Source: an uncultured Marinoscillum sp. (GTDB lineage Bacteria; Bacteroidota; Bacteroidia; Cytophagales; MED-G16). Taken from it: a DNA stretch of 64,000 nucleotides. Positions 36,562-44,295 of this stretch are shown here, piece after piece. A program made the translations under genes and the position numbers. The notes under the pieces were generated by a model. It was not told where the DNA came from and ran no database searches. It saw nothing but the letters and a program-made list of their open reading frames with translations. Location of the stretch: the NCBI GenBank assembly GCA_902529805.1, contig CABZXU010000004.1:1-64000 (forward strand), given 5' to 3'. Positions within the stretch are counted from its first letter, which is position 1. Each line of letters begins with the position of its first letter.

Positions 36562-39314
36562 ATTACCTTATTTGTCAAATACATAGCTGTTAAATTTTTT
36601 TTCTTCTTTATTAAATCTTTAGGGGTCCCTTGAAAACAAATATTTCCTCCATTTTTTCCACCTGATGGTCCTAGATCAATAATCCAATCACTATTTCTTA
36701 TCACTTCTAAATTGTGTTCTATACAGATAATAGAATTTCCAGAATCAACCAGTTTATTAATTGAAATTAATAACTTTTCAATATCATAATAATGAAGCCC
36801 TGTTGTTGGTTCGTCTAATATAAATAAAGAGTTTGTTTCTTTTTTAGATTTACTTAGGTCCAAAAAAGAAGCTAATTTTAATCTTTGAGCTTCGCCGCCA
36901 CTTAAAGTGCTGGTTTGTTGCCCCAATTTTAAATATCCCAACCCTACTTCTTTAAGAGATTTTAGTTTTTTAATTATTTGATTGTTTTCTTCAAAGAAAA
37001 GAAAAGCCTCATCAACGGTTAAGTCAAGAACTTCAAAAATATTTTTATTATTATATTTTATTGATAGGATAGATTTATTAAATCTTTTACCCTTACATTC
37101 CTCGCATTCTAAAATTATATCAGCCATAAATTGCATTTCTATTTTCTTTACACCATCACCTAAACATTCCGAGCATCTACCCCCCTCTACGTTGAAGGAA
37201 AAGTGTGCTGGTTTTAAATTTAACCTTTTTGCTTTCTTTTGATCTGAAAAAAGTTTTCTAATTATATCGTAAGTTTTTGTATAAGTAACGGGGTTTGACC
37301 TAGAACTAATACCTAATGAGTTTTGAGTTACAATTTCTATGTTAGATATATAATTTAAATCTCCTTCTATAGAGTCACATTTTCCAATTCTATCTGGTTT
37401 TCTACCAAATCTTTTAGCTAAATTAGAATACAAGACATTATTTACCAAAGTAGATTTTCCAGATCCGCTAACACCAGTTACAACTACAAAAACTCCTAAG
37501 GGTATAGTTATGTTTAAATTTCTAAGATTGTTCTCTCTTGCATTTTTAATTATAATTTTTTTTGTAGTTTTCTTATAGTTTTTATTTAATTGAATATTTG
37601 TTTTTTTTATAAAACGCCCTGTTAGGCAAGATTCTGCTTTTAACACTTTTGGATTGCCTTGAAACATAATTTTTCCACCATTTATCCCTGCTTTTGGCCC
37701 GATATCAATTAAATAATCGCTAGACTTTATCATATCAGCATCATGTTCAACAACTAAAACAGAATTTCCTATATCTCTTAAATATTTAAGTATTCTAATT
37801 AACTTAAATGTGTCATCAGGATGAAGGCCTATAGTTGGCTCATCTAAAACATATAAAGAACCAACTAAAGGACTGCCCAATGCAGTTGTTAATTTAATTC
37901 TTTGAAACTCACCTCCAGAAAGGGTGTTTGATCTTCTATTTAAAGTTAGGTAACCTAAACCAACCTGATTAACCAATTCTAATCTCAGGGTTAATTCTGA
38001 GATTATTCTAGATGAAACTTTTTTCTTTGTTTGGTTTAGTTTTATTTTTTTTAAAAAAAACAAAAGATCTTCTATTGGGGATGTCAAAAGTTCTTGAATA
38101 GATTTGTTATTAATCTTTACATATGAAGCTTCTTTTCGAATTCCCGTTCCTAAACATTCATTACAAGTAGTCTTACCTTTATATCTTGAGGCCATAACCC
38201 TATATTGAATTTTATGTTTTTTAGAACTTAAATAATCAAAAAACTTATTTATACCTTTAAAAGCTCCCTTGCCATTCCATAATATATCTATTTCTTTTTC
38301 TGAAAGCTTGTTGTATGGTTTATGTATAGAAAAATTAAAAATATTATTGTTTAAAATTAAAGGGTTTAGCCATCTACTCATTTTTTTTGTTCTCCATGGC
38401 GCTACAGCCCCACCATAAACTGAAATGTTTTCGTTAGGAATAATTAACCTTTTATCAATTCCTAGAGTATTTCCAAAACCTGAACAGTTTTTGCAAGCCC
38501 CAAATGGACTATTGCTATTAAAAAAATTTAATGATGGTTCATGAAACTTAAAGCCATCTTTTTCAAACAAGTTTGAAAAGGTTTTTTCTTTTCCATCTTC
38601 AATTTTTACAATAATTTTCCCCTTTCCTTCAAAAAACCCTTTTTTAACAACATCTCTAATTTTAAATTGAGTGCTTTCATCTAAAGGATTGGCTTTTCCC
38701 CTGTCTAATAAAACTGCTACTGTTTTTTTGGGAGGGGATTTGATTAAATCTTCAATATATTTGATTTTTGAATCTTCAAAAATTCTTGTAAAGCCTTTTT
38801 GTAGCAAAACATCTAATTGTCTTTTGTATAATGTTGTCTTTATTTCTTGATTGAAATAAATAATATATTTTGAATTATGCTTTTGTTTAAGCAAAAAAGA
38901 AATAACATCTTTTTCTGATTCTCTTTTTACAACCTCTCCAGATTTTGGAGATATTGTTTCGCCAATTCTAGAAAATAATAATTTGAGGTAATCATACAAC
39001 TCCGTAACAGAACCAACTGATGAGCGAGGATTTCTAGTGTTTCTTTTTTGATCAACTGCTATAGATGGAGAGATCCCTGAAATAGAATCTACATTTGGTT
39101 TGTCAACTCTGTTTAAAAACTGTCTAGCATAAGAGCTTAAGCTTTCAACATATCGCCTTTGTCCTTCGGCAAAAATAGTATCGAATGCCAAAGATGTTTT
39201 GCCAGATCCAGAAATTCCCGTAATAACAACTAGTTTATTTCTGGGTATTTTTATATCAATGTTTTTTAAATTATTTACACGAGCATTTGTGATAACAATG
39301 TGCTTTTCCGTCAT
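36558..39314 (-). CDS. uvrA: UvrABC excinuclease subunit A
   Basis: A 918-residue UvrA. Two ABC ATPase modules: ITGISGSGKTSLAFDTIFAEGQRRY (Walker A seen as GISGSGKTSLA) and VTGVSGSGKSTLVNNVLY, with signature motifs NTLSGGEFQRIKL and STLSGGEAQRLKLASFL. Zinc modules CKNCSGFGNTLG, CNECLGTGIR and CSECLGDGVKK with CEECKGKRF are visible. It recognises bulky DNA lesions in nucleotide excision repair. Composition and length are typical. Confidence 0.98.
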   Translation of the reverse strand: MTEKHIVITNARVNNLKNIDIKIPRNKLVVITGISGSGKTSLAFDTIFAEGQRRYVESLSSYARQFLNRVDKPNVDSISGISPSIAVDQKRNTRNPRSSVGSVTELYDYLKLLFSRIGETISPKSGEVVKRESEKDVISFLLKQKHNSKYIIYFNQEIKTTLYKRQLDVLLQKGFTRIFEDSKIKYIEDLIKSPPKKTVAVLLDRGKANPLDESTQFKIRDVVKKGFFEGKGKIIVKIEDGKEKTFSNLFEKDGFKFHEPSLNFFNSNSPFGACKNCSGFGNTLGIDKRLIIPNENISVYGGAVAPWRTKKMSRWLNPLILNNNIFNFSIHKPYNKLSEKEIDILWNGKGAFKGINKFFDYLSSKKHKIQYRVMASRYKGKTTCNECLGTGIRKEASYVKINNKSIQELLTSPIEDLLFFLKKIKLNQTKKKVSSRIISELTLRLELVNQVGLGYLTLNRRSNTLSGGEFQRIKLTTALGSPLVGSLYVLDEPTIGLHPDDTFKLIRILKYLRDIGNSVLVVEHDADMIKSSDYLIDIGPKAGINGGKIMFQGNPKVLKAESCLTGRFIKKTNIQLNKNYKKTTKKIIIKNARENNLRNLNITIPLGVFVVVTGVSGSGKSTLVNNVLYSNLAKRFGRKPDRIGKCDSIEGDLNYISNIEIVTQNSLGISSRSNPVTYTKTYDIIRKLFSDQKKAKRLNLKPAHFSFNVEGGRCSECLGDGVKKIEMQFMADIILECEECKGKRFNKSILSIKYNNKNIFEVLDLTVDEAFLFFEENNQIIKKLKSLKEVGLGYLKLGQQTSTLSGGEAQRLKLASFLDLSKSKKETNSLFILDEPTTGLHYYDIEKLLISINKLVDSGNSIICIEHNLEVIRNSDWIIDLGPSGGKNGGNICFQGTPKDLIKKKKNLTAMYLTNKVI

Positions 39315-39355
39315 TATAATAAATTATTTAATTTTTTTTTTTACTAAGCATTTAC

Positions 39356-39363
39356 TATGTTTG
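39356..39363 (+). promoter_or_regulatory. candidate -7 promoter box for the ECF sigma gene
   Basis: TATGTTTG fits the Bacteroidota TAnnTTTG -7 element and lies in the 120-base gap between uvrA and the sigma-factor gene. It predicts a leader of about 65 bases. The -33 position is a T-run. The rest of the gap is AT-rich and shows no other feature. Confidence 0.35.
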
Positions 39364-39434
39364 TCATCCCAAAAAAAACAAAACTATATACAATATGATT
39401 TAGACTTCTACGTTACCTGTAATATATAATACAT

Positions 39435-40016
39435 ATGACAAAAACAAAATTAAGTGATAGTAGTTTAATATCACTTTATAAAAAAGGCAACGAAGAAGCA
39501 TTTTCTTTTTTGGTGAAAAAGTATTCGCCTAAGGTTTACTCTGCTGTTTATTTTATTGTAAAAGACAAATATCTTGCTGAAGATATTACACAAGAGGTAT
39601 TTATTAAAATAATTAAAACAATAAAAAACAATAAATATAATGAAGAAGGTAAATTTAAGCCTTGGATGATGAGAATTGCTCATAATCTATCTATAGATCA
39701 TTTTAGAAAAGAAAAAAAACACCCAAAAATCACATTAAATAATGGAAATGATATATTCAATTCTTTAATGTTTTCTGAAAATAACGCAGAATCAAATCAA
39801 GAAAACAAAGAATCAAAAAAACTACTACAACAATTAATTAAAGGCTTACCTAAAAAACAAAAAGAAGTTCTTGTAATGCGACATTTTATGGAAATGAGCT
39901 TTCAAGAAATAGCTGAGTCAACCAATGTAAGTATTAATACCGCTTTAGGAAGAATGAGATATGCGTTGATCAATTTAAGAAAAAAATTAAAAACAAAACC
40001 AATTGCCTATGATTAA
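39435..40016 (+). CDS. ECF-type RNA polymerase sigma factor
   Basis: A 193-residue sigma-70 relative with region 2 (about 22-90: FLVKKYSPKVYSAVYFIVKDKYLAEDITQEVFIK, noted as AEDITQEVF; WMMRIAHNLSIDHFRKEKK) and region 4 (about 130-185: QKEVLVMRHFMEMSFQEIAE, NTALGRMRYALINLRKKL). No region 3. The usual membrane anti-sigma factor is not adjacent; instead a 74-residue soluble protein overlaps it by eight bases. Bacteroidota use such factors either for envelope stress or, together with TonB receptors, for nutrient uptake; the close relatives of this length with a short downstream partner are growth-phase or housekeeping-like factors. Confidence 0.92.
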   Translation: MTKTKLSDSSLISLYKKGNEEAFSFLVKKYSPKVYSAVYFIVKDKYLAEDITQEVFIKIIKTIKNNKYNEEGKFKPWMMRIAHNLSIDHFRKEKKHPKITLNNGNDIFNSLMFSENNAESNQENKESKKLLQQLIKGLPKKQKEVLVMRHFMEMSFQEIAESTNVSINTALGRMRYALINLRKKLKTKPIAYD

Positions 40017-40233
40017 AACCTCTACGAGTTCAGATATTGTAAAATATATCTATAACCAATTTAATAATAAAGAAAAAGTCGATTTTGAAAGTAAAATGTT
40101 GTTTGATTCTAATTTGTATAACTTAATAGAAGATTATTATTTTATCATCAAAAAGATTGAAAAGACTAACTTGAAACCAAATAAAAAGTTATTGGAAAAC
40201 ATTATGTGTTTTTCTAAATCATATAATCAATAA
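40009..40233 (+). CDS. small protein overlapping the sigma gene, possible sigma regulator
   Basis: A 74-residue acidic/lysine-rich protein without membrane span or zinc-binding HxxxCxxC motif. The ATG at 40009 lies inside the last codons of the sigma-factor gene (8-base overlap), so translation is probably coupled. The sequence FNNKEKVDFESKMLFDSNLYNLIEDYYFI resembles the short helical N-terminal anti-sigma domain of Bacteroidota proteins (NKxxFExxMxxDxxL), here read from FNNKEKVDFESKM. A soluble, domain-sized anti-sigma factor is therefore the best guess, based on position and this weak likeness. Its stop codon abuts that of nth. Confidence 0.7.
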   Translation: MIKTSTSSDIVKYIYNQFNNKEKVDFESKMLFDSNLYNLIEDYYFIIKKIEKTNLKPNKKLLENIMCFSKSYNQ

Positions 40234-40881
40234 TTAAGTAATTTTATTTTTCAACAATTCTTTTCTACCAACTTTCAATGTAATTATGTCTTTTTTTATA
40301 TTCCAACCTCTGGCTGGAGAAAATTCACGAGCATAAAATATGATTTGCAGGTGAAGTTTATTCCATAAATTTTTTGGAAAAAGCCTTTTTGCGTCGTGTT
40401 CTGTTTTTTTTACATTTTTTCCAGTAGAAAGGCCCCATCTATACATCATTCTGTGTATGTGTGTGTCAACAGGAAAAGCTGGGATTCCAAATGCTTGAGA
40501 CATGACAACACTGGCGGTTTTGTGACCAACAGATGGTAACTCTTCCAGGCTTTTAAAGTCATTCGGCACCTTACCGTTATGTTTTTTAATTATTATTTTA
40601 GAAAGCTCAAATATTCCCTTTGCTTTTATTGGAGACAATCCAACAGGTTTGATTATATTTCTAATTTCTGAAACATTAAGTTTGATCATTTTATAGGGGT
40701 TGTCTGCTTTACTAAACAATAATGGGGTTACCTTATTTACACCAACATCCGTGCTTTGAGCAGAAAGCAAAACAGCAATTAATAGTGTAAAATGATCTGA
40801 ATGGTGTAATGGTGGGGTTACTTTAGGGTATAATTTCTCAAGTTTTTTGATTATAAATATTGTTTTTTCTTTTTTGTTCAC
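40234..40881 (-). CDS. nth: endonuclease III without an iron-sulfur cluster
   Basis: A 215-residue HhH-GPD glycosylase/lyase. The hairpin LPSVGHKTASVV contains catalytic K121, and FPVDTHI contains D139, in the positions of E. coli K120 and D138. It should remove oxidised pyrimidines and nick abasic sites. The C-terminal four-cysteine [4Fe-4S] loop is lost: the corresponding region reads REFSPARGWNIKKD and the whole protein contains no cysteine. The start is GTG. By contrast mutY 4 kb away keeps all four cluster cysteines. Confidence 0.93.
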   Translation of the reverse strand: MNKKEKTIFIIKKLEKLYPKVTPPLHHSDHFTLLIAVLLSAQSTDVGVNKVTPLLFSKADNPYKMIKLNVSEIRNIIKPVGLSPIKAKGIFELSKIIIKKHNGKVPNDFKSLEELPSVGHKTASVVMSQAFGIPAFPVDTHIHRMMYRWGLSTGKNVKKTEHDAKRLFPKNLWNKLHLQIIFYAREFSPARGWNIKKDIITLKVGRKELLKNKIT

Positions 40882-40890
40882 TTAATTATA

Positions 40891-41886
40891 TCAACTTGGT
40901 TTATATAATGATTCAAAAAAAATCTCTTTATTATTAGTGTTATTTAGCAGTTCTTGAATTGTAATGTTTGGATGGTTTTGCATATAGCTTTTTATTATTT
41001 TCCACCCCAACCAAGAGCCTATTCTTCCAGGACAATTAGGGCTTATCTCAAATGTTTTTGGACGCTCAGATAAATATTTATTTTTAATTAAATGATTGGT
41101 TTCAAAAAAAAGTTGCCTGTCCACAAAAACACCGTAAATTGTTTCTTCATTTTGATTAATAAGAGTCCATTCTTCTTGAGAATATCCAATAAGATTATAT
41201 GGGCTCATACATGGAAGAACAGTTTCTAATAAATAATATAACTTCCCAAAGTTTAACATTTCAGAAATCATTGTATTATCTAAAGGGTTTGTTTTATTAA
41301 ACTGAGAACAATAAACAGACATTGTAATGGGAACTAAATTATCTGGGCTATATCTTTTTAAAATATAATCTGGAATATCTTGAGGTTTAAACCTTGAATC
41401 ATTGTCTAAAAAATAATCCAATCCTATAATTATATTATTATCAACTACCACAACATCATTATAAAAACCAGAAACAATTGTTGTGATTTTAGGGATATTG
41501 ACTTGAGGTAATATTGCTTTTAGTCTTGAAAACGAATCCTCAAATTCTTTTTTTTTAGAATTAAAAGATTTGAATGTGTTTTTTACTTCAAAATATAAAC
41601 TATCAAAATATATATTGTTAATCAAACTAAATAACTCCTCTTTCTTTTTAATCGAATTCTTTGTTTCGAAAAAAGCCTCCGACAGAATCGGATTTTCTAC
41701 CATGAAAGAATTAAAATCATCAAAAGAGTTTAAATTATAAACAGTATCTTCAATACGATAAAATGAAAGTGGAATTTTATTGTTTACTCTATTTTTGTCT
41801 TCACAATTCTTATAAGAACATGAAATAAAAACAATACAAACTATTGAAAATAATATGTTATTTTTTAGTTTCAATTTTTTGGCCAT
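40891..41886 (-). CDS. gldB: gliding motility lipoprotein GldB family
   Basis: A 331-residue lipoprotein (signal with FISCS lipobox at about 20-24). GLDYFLDNDSRF, PDYILKRYSPDNLVP and the C-terminal CPGRIGSWLGWKIIKSYMQNHP are the GldB family hallmarks as I know them, with a metal-protease-like organisation but without evident HExxH. GldB is required for gliding and type IX secretion in Flavobacterium johnsoniae. Its usual partner gldC is not here. It lies directly downstream of rng with a 29-base overlap, suggesting cotranscription. Confidence 0.8.
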   Translation of the reverse strand: MAKKLKLKNNILFSIVCIVFISCSYKNCEDKNRVNNKIPLSFYRIEDTVYNLNSFDDFNSFMVENPILSEAFFETKNSIKKKEELFSLINNIYFDSLYFEVKNTFKSFNSKKKEFEDSFSRLKAILPQVNIPKITTIVSGFYNDVVVVDNNIIIGLDYFLDNDSRFKPQDIPDYILKRYSPDNLVPITMSVYCSQFNKTNPLDNTMISEMLNFGKLYYLLETVLPCMSPYNLIGYSQEEWTLINQNEETIYGVFVDRQLFFETNHLIKNKYLSERPKTFEISPNCPGRIGSWLGWKIIKSYMQNHPNITIQELLNNTNNKEIFFESLYKPS

Positions 41887-43384
41887 CAGAATCTAAAACT
41901 ATGAAATCTTTTATTGATAAATCAGGATCTTGTTTTATTTTCACCCATCTTCTGTATTTTATAAACCACTTATATTGCCTCGAAAGAACACCAATTGTAA
42001 AATAAGAGAACAAGTATGGATGAACTATTAGTTGAATGTTTTTTTGATTTTGTTTATTAAATAAATATTCTATTGTTTGCTCAATTACATCTGCTGTTTG
42101 TGTTCCTTGAGAATCTAATTCCGCCTCTTCTTTACTCATTTTTAATTCAGGCCTTACTCTTTGTCTAGTTATTTGCATTAAACAAAATCTAGAAAGAGGC
42201 AATATAGTATGCTTAGACCTATCTTCAGACATTGCTTTTTTCATTGCTGAATAAAGTAATTTTTTATTAGATATTTTTCTCATATCTATGAAGTCTATTA
42301 CTATAATTCCACCTATATCCCTCAGCCTTAGCTGTCTTGCAATTGTTTTTACAGAGTCTAGGTTTACTTTAATAGCTGTTTCTTCTTGTGAGCCCGCCTT
42401 ACTGGTTTTACCACTGTTTACATCAATGGCATGGAGAGCTTCAGTATGTTGAATAATTATATATCCCCCTTCTGGTACTTTAACGGTCTCCCCAAACAAA
42501 CTTTCAAGTTGTTTTTCAATACCATAAACTTCAAATATTGGAGCAGGAGAAGAATAATGTTTAACTATTTTTTCTTTTTTAGGTTCAAATTTTCTTACAT
42601 ATAGCTTTATTTCATTATATAACTCTTTGTTGTCAACAATTATGTTATCAAATGATGAATTTAGTAAATCTCTCAAAAGAAGGGTTGCTTTATTGTCTTC
42701 CCCTATAATTCTATCTCCTTTTTTTGACTTAGATACTTTTGTGATTTTAGTGTTCCATAAAGAAACTAGGTCTTGAAGGTCTTTGTCTAACTCTGAAACT
42801 GGTTTAGACTCTGCGTTTGTCCTAACAATAACCCCAAAGTTTTTAGGTTTTATTGCTTTAATTAAATTAATTAATCTACTTCTTTCTTCTTTATTAGTGA
42901 TTTTTTTCGACACATTAATTGCATCTGAAAAAGCAACTAAAATCAAATATCGTCCAGCTAAAGAAAGTTCAGTGGTTACCCTCGGGCCTTTGGTTGAAAT
43001 GGGTTCTTTAACTACCTGAACTAGTATTTCATCCCCTTTGGAACAAACCTCATTAATAGTACCAAACTTATTAATATCTTTTTCTTTTTTCAGAGAAGGA
43101 AAGACGTTTTTTGTGGTCTTTTTCTGTTCTTTAACAAGCTTTTTAAGCGACAAAAATTGTGGTCCTAAATCTAGATAATGTAAGAAGGCGTCTTTTTCTG
43201 AACCTAAATCAACAAAAGAAGCGTTTAAGCTTTTATTGATTTTTTTAATTCTTCCTAAATATATATCCCCTACATTAAATTTAACTTCATCAGTTTCTTG
43301 ATGAAATTCTACAAGTTTTTTTTCTTTTAAAAGACCAATTCTACTTTTGCCGCGAGTTGAATTTATAATAATCTCGCTACTCAT
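41858..43384 (-). CDS. rng: ribonuclease E/G family endoribonuclease
   Basis: A 508-residue RNase G type protein. An S1 RNA-binding domain at about 38-130 (VGDIYLGRIKKINKSLNASFVDLG, read as YLGRIKKINKSLNASFVD), then the DNase-I-like catalytic part with DVNSGKTSKAGSQEETAIKVN (catalytic Asp in HAIDVNSGK), GGIIVIDFIDM and QITRQRVRPE. The zinc-link cysteines of RNase E are not obvious. It processes rRNA precursors and degrades mRNA. It heads a block with gldB on the minus strand; the COX24-like small protein lies 12 bases upstream. Confidence 0.94.
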   Translation of the reverse strand: MSSEIIINSTRGKSRIGLLKEKKLVEFHQETDEVKFNVGDIYLGRIKKINKSLNASFVDLGSEKDAFLHYLDLGPQFLSLKKLVKEQKKTTKNVFPSLKKEKDINKFGTINEVCSKGDEILVQVVKEPISTKGPRVTTELSLAGRYLILVAFSDAINVSKKITNKEERSRLINLIKAIKPKNFGVIVRTNAESKPVSELDKDLQDLVSLWNTKITKVSKSKKGDRIIGEDNKATLLLRDLLNSSFDNIIVDNKELYNEIKLYVRKFEPKKEKIVKHYSSPAPIFEVYGIEKQLESLFGETVKVPEGGYIIIQHTEALHAIDVNSGKTSKAGSQEETAIKVNLDSVKTIARQLRLRDIGGIIVIDFIDMRKISNKKLLYSAMKKAMSEDRSKHTILPLSRFCLMQITRQRVRPELKMSKEEAELDSQGTQTADVIEQTIEYLFNKQNQKNIQLIVHPYLFSYFTIGVLSRQYKWFIKYRRWVKIKQDPDLSIKDFIVLDSDGQKIETKK

Positions 43385-43396
43385 AGTATTTAGTTT

Positions 43397-43486
43397 TTAT
43401 TTTTTCTTATGTCTATTCTTTCTTAATCTTTTTTTTCTTTTATGTGTTGAAATTTTATGTCTTTTTCTTTTTTTACCGCTTGGCAT
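43397..43486 (-). CDS. 29-residue AURKAIP1/COX24-type (bS22-like) ribosomal protein
   Basis: A tiny, extremely basic open frame between rng and the TPR gene. It reads MPSGKKRKRHK then a second half ending RKNRHKKK; more than half of the residues are Lys or Arg. This is the Bacteroidota form of the AURKAIP1/COX24 domain (KRKRHKxxxHKRKKRLRKNRHKK pattern, seen here at residues 5-28), related to mitochondrial mS38 and bacterial bS22. It probably binds 16S rRNA near the decoding region. It is too short for default gene finding and easily missed. Confidence 0.85.
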   Translation of the reverse strand: MPSGKKRKRHKISTHKRKKRLRKNRHKKK

Positions 43487-43499
43487 TTTATATTATTTT

Positions 43500-43958
43500 T
43501 TATTGTTTATTTAAAAATAAATTAAGCTGCTCTATTAATAAGTTATTATTACTTCTAAGAACCTTATCAAAGAAGAAATTAGCTTCCTCTTCATTTCCTA
43601 ATTCAAAATTAGAAATTCCCAGATGCAAATATGCTCTTTTATCTAAAGAATCAATAATTAAAAGCTGATTAAATCTTTCTATTGCTTTATTATATTGCTT
43701 TGATTGTATTGATAAAACACCTAAATTAAATAATGCCTCCTTGTTTTTGGGTTCTTTTTCAAGAATTTTTCTTAGCATAAATACCCCCTCCATTGGATTA
43801 TTAGATTCGATGAGCTTTAAGGCATTTTCAACATTTTCTATAGGCTCGGTGGTATTAAGATTATTATCTCCTACAACATATTTTGGAAAGCTATAAAGAA
43901 TTATAACCATAATAATTCCTAAAAAAACTATAAAAATTTGTTTTTGAAATGTTTTCAT
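43500..43958 (-). CDS. membrane-anchored TPR protein
   Basis: A 152-residue protein with one N-terminal hydrophobic anchor (MKTFQKQIFIVFLGIIMVIILYSFP) and two to three tetratricopeptide repeats (about 55-145: NPMEGVFMLRKILEKEPKNKEALFNLG, QYNKAIERFNQLLIID, DKRAYLHLGISNFELGN). Such proteins act as scaffolds; no partner is known. It is placed between the bS22-like gene and HU on the minus strand in a conserved-looking informational neighbourhood. The ATG at 43958 is preferred over a TTG one codon upstream. Confidence 0.85.
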   Translation of the reverse strand: MKTFQKQIFIVFLGIIMVIILYSFPKYVVGDNNLNTTEPIENVENALKLIESNNPMEGVFMLRKILEKEPKNKEALFNLGVLSIQSKQYNKAIERFNQLLIIDSLDKRAYLHLGISNFELGNEEEANFFFDKVLRSNNNLLIEQLNLFLNKQ

Positions 43959-43965
43959 CAAAAAA

Positions 43966-44251
43966 TCAGCTTAACGATTTTTTTACTTTTTCACCAAAAA
44001 TTTTTGATGGTTTGAAAGTAGGATAATAATGTGGTTCGATTATAATTGCTGTGTTTGTAGATATGTTTCTAGCTATTTTTTTTGCCTTTTTTTTTATTGA
44101 TAAAACTTCCGAACCCCCTTATATAAATATTTTTTCCTTCAATCATAGAATCTTGTATCGTTTTTATAATTGATTCAAAAAGTAAATAAACATCTTCTCT
44201 ATCTATCCCTGTTTGTTTAGTAACTTTGTCAACAATCTCCTTTTTAGTCAT
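43966..44251 (-). pseudogene. HU-family DNA-binding protein gene with a one-base frameshift at a poly-A run
   Basis: The frame from ATG 44251 reads MTKKEIVDKVTKQTGIDRED and continues to IRGFGSFINKKK, a normal HU/IHF start, then hits a stop at 44069. In the next frame the protein continues as KKIARNISTNTAIIIEP and PTFKPSKIFGEKVKKS to a stop at 43966. The switch point is a run of nine A (coding strand) at 44095-44087; eight would give the usual 94-residue HU with AKKIARN. It follows that either the run has gained a base, the sequence has an error, or RNA polymerase slippage restores the protein. HU compacts DNA. It is divergent from mutY with a 44-base gap. Confidence 0.82.
44087..44095 (-). 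repeat. A9 homopolymer at the HU frameshift
   Basis: Nine consecutive A on the coding strand, with a second run of eight (44083-44076) one codon later. Homopolymers of this length promote both sequencing errors and transcriptional slippage. The upstream and downstream halves of HU are in frame with each other if the first run is one base shorter. Confidence 0.8.
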
Positions 44252-44260
44252 AAGTAATTT

Positions 44261-44268
44261 TATTTTTG
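44261..44268 (+). promoter_or_regulatory. candidate -7 promoter box for mutY
   Basis: TATTTTTG matches TAnnTTTG and lies 27 bases before the mutY start within the HU/mutY divergent gap. No -33 element is at the expected spacing, so confidence is low. Confidence 0.3.
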
Positions 44269-44295
44269 TATTAAAAACCACAATCTACATAAATA

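Noticed and set aside
44069-44251. A naturally short HU protein
   Set aside because: The second half of HU with PTFKPSK is present immediately downstream in the next frame, so truncation is due to the one-base shift.
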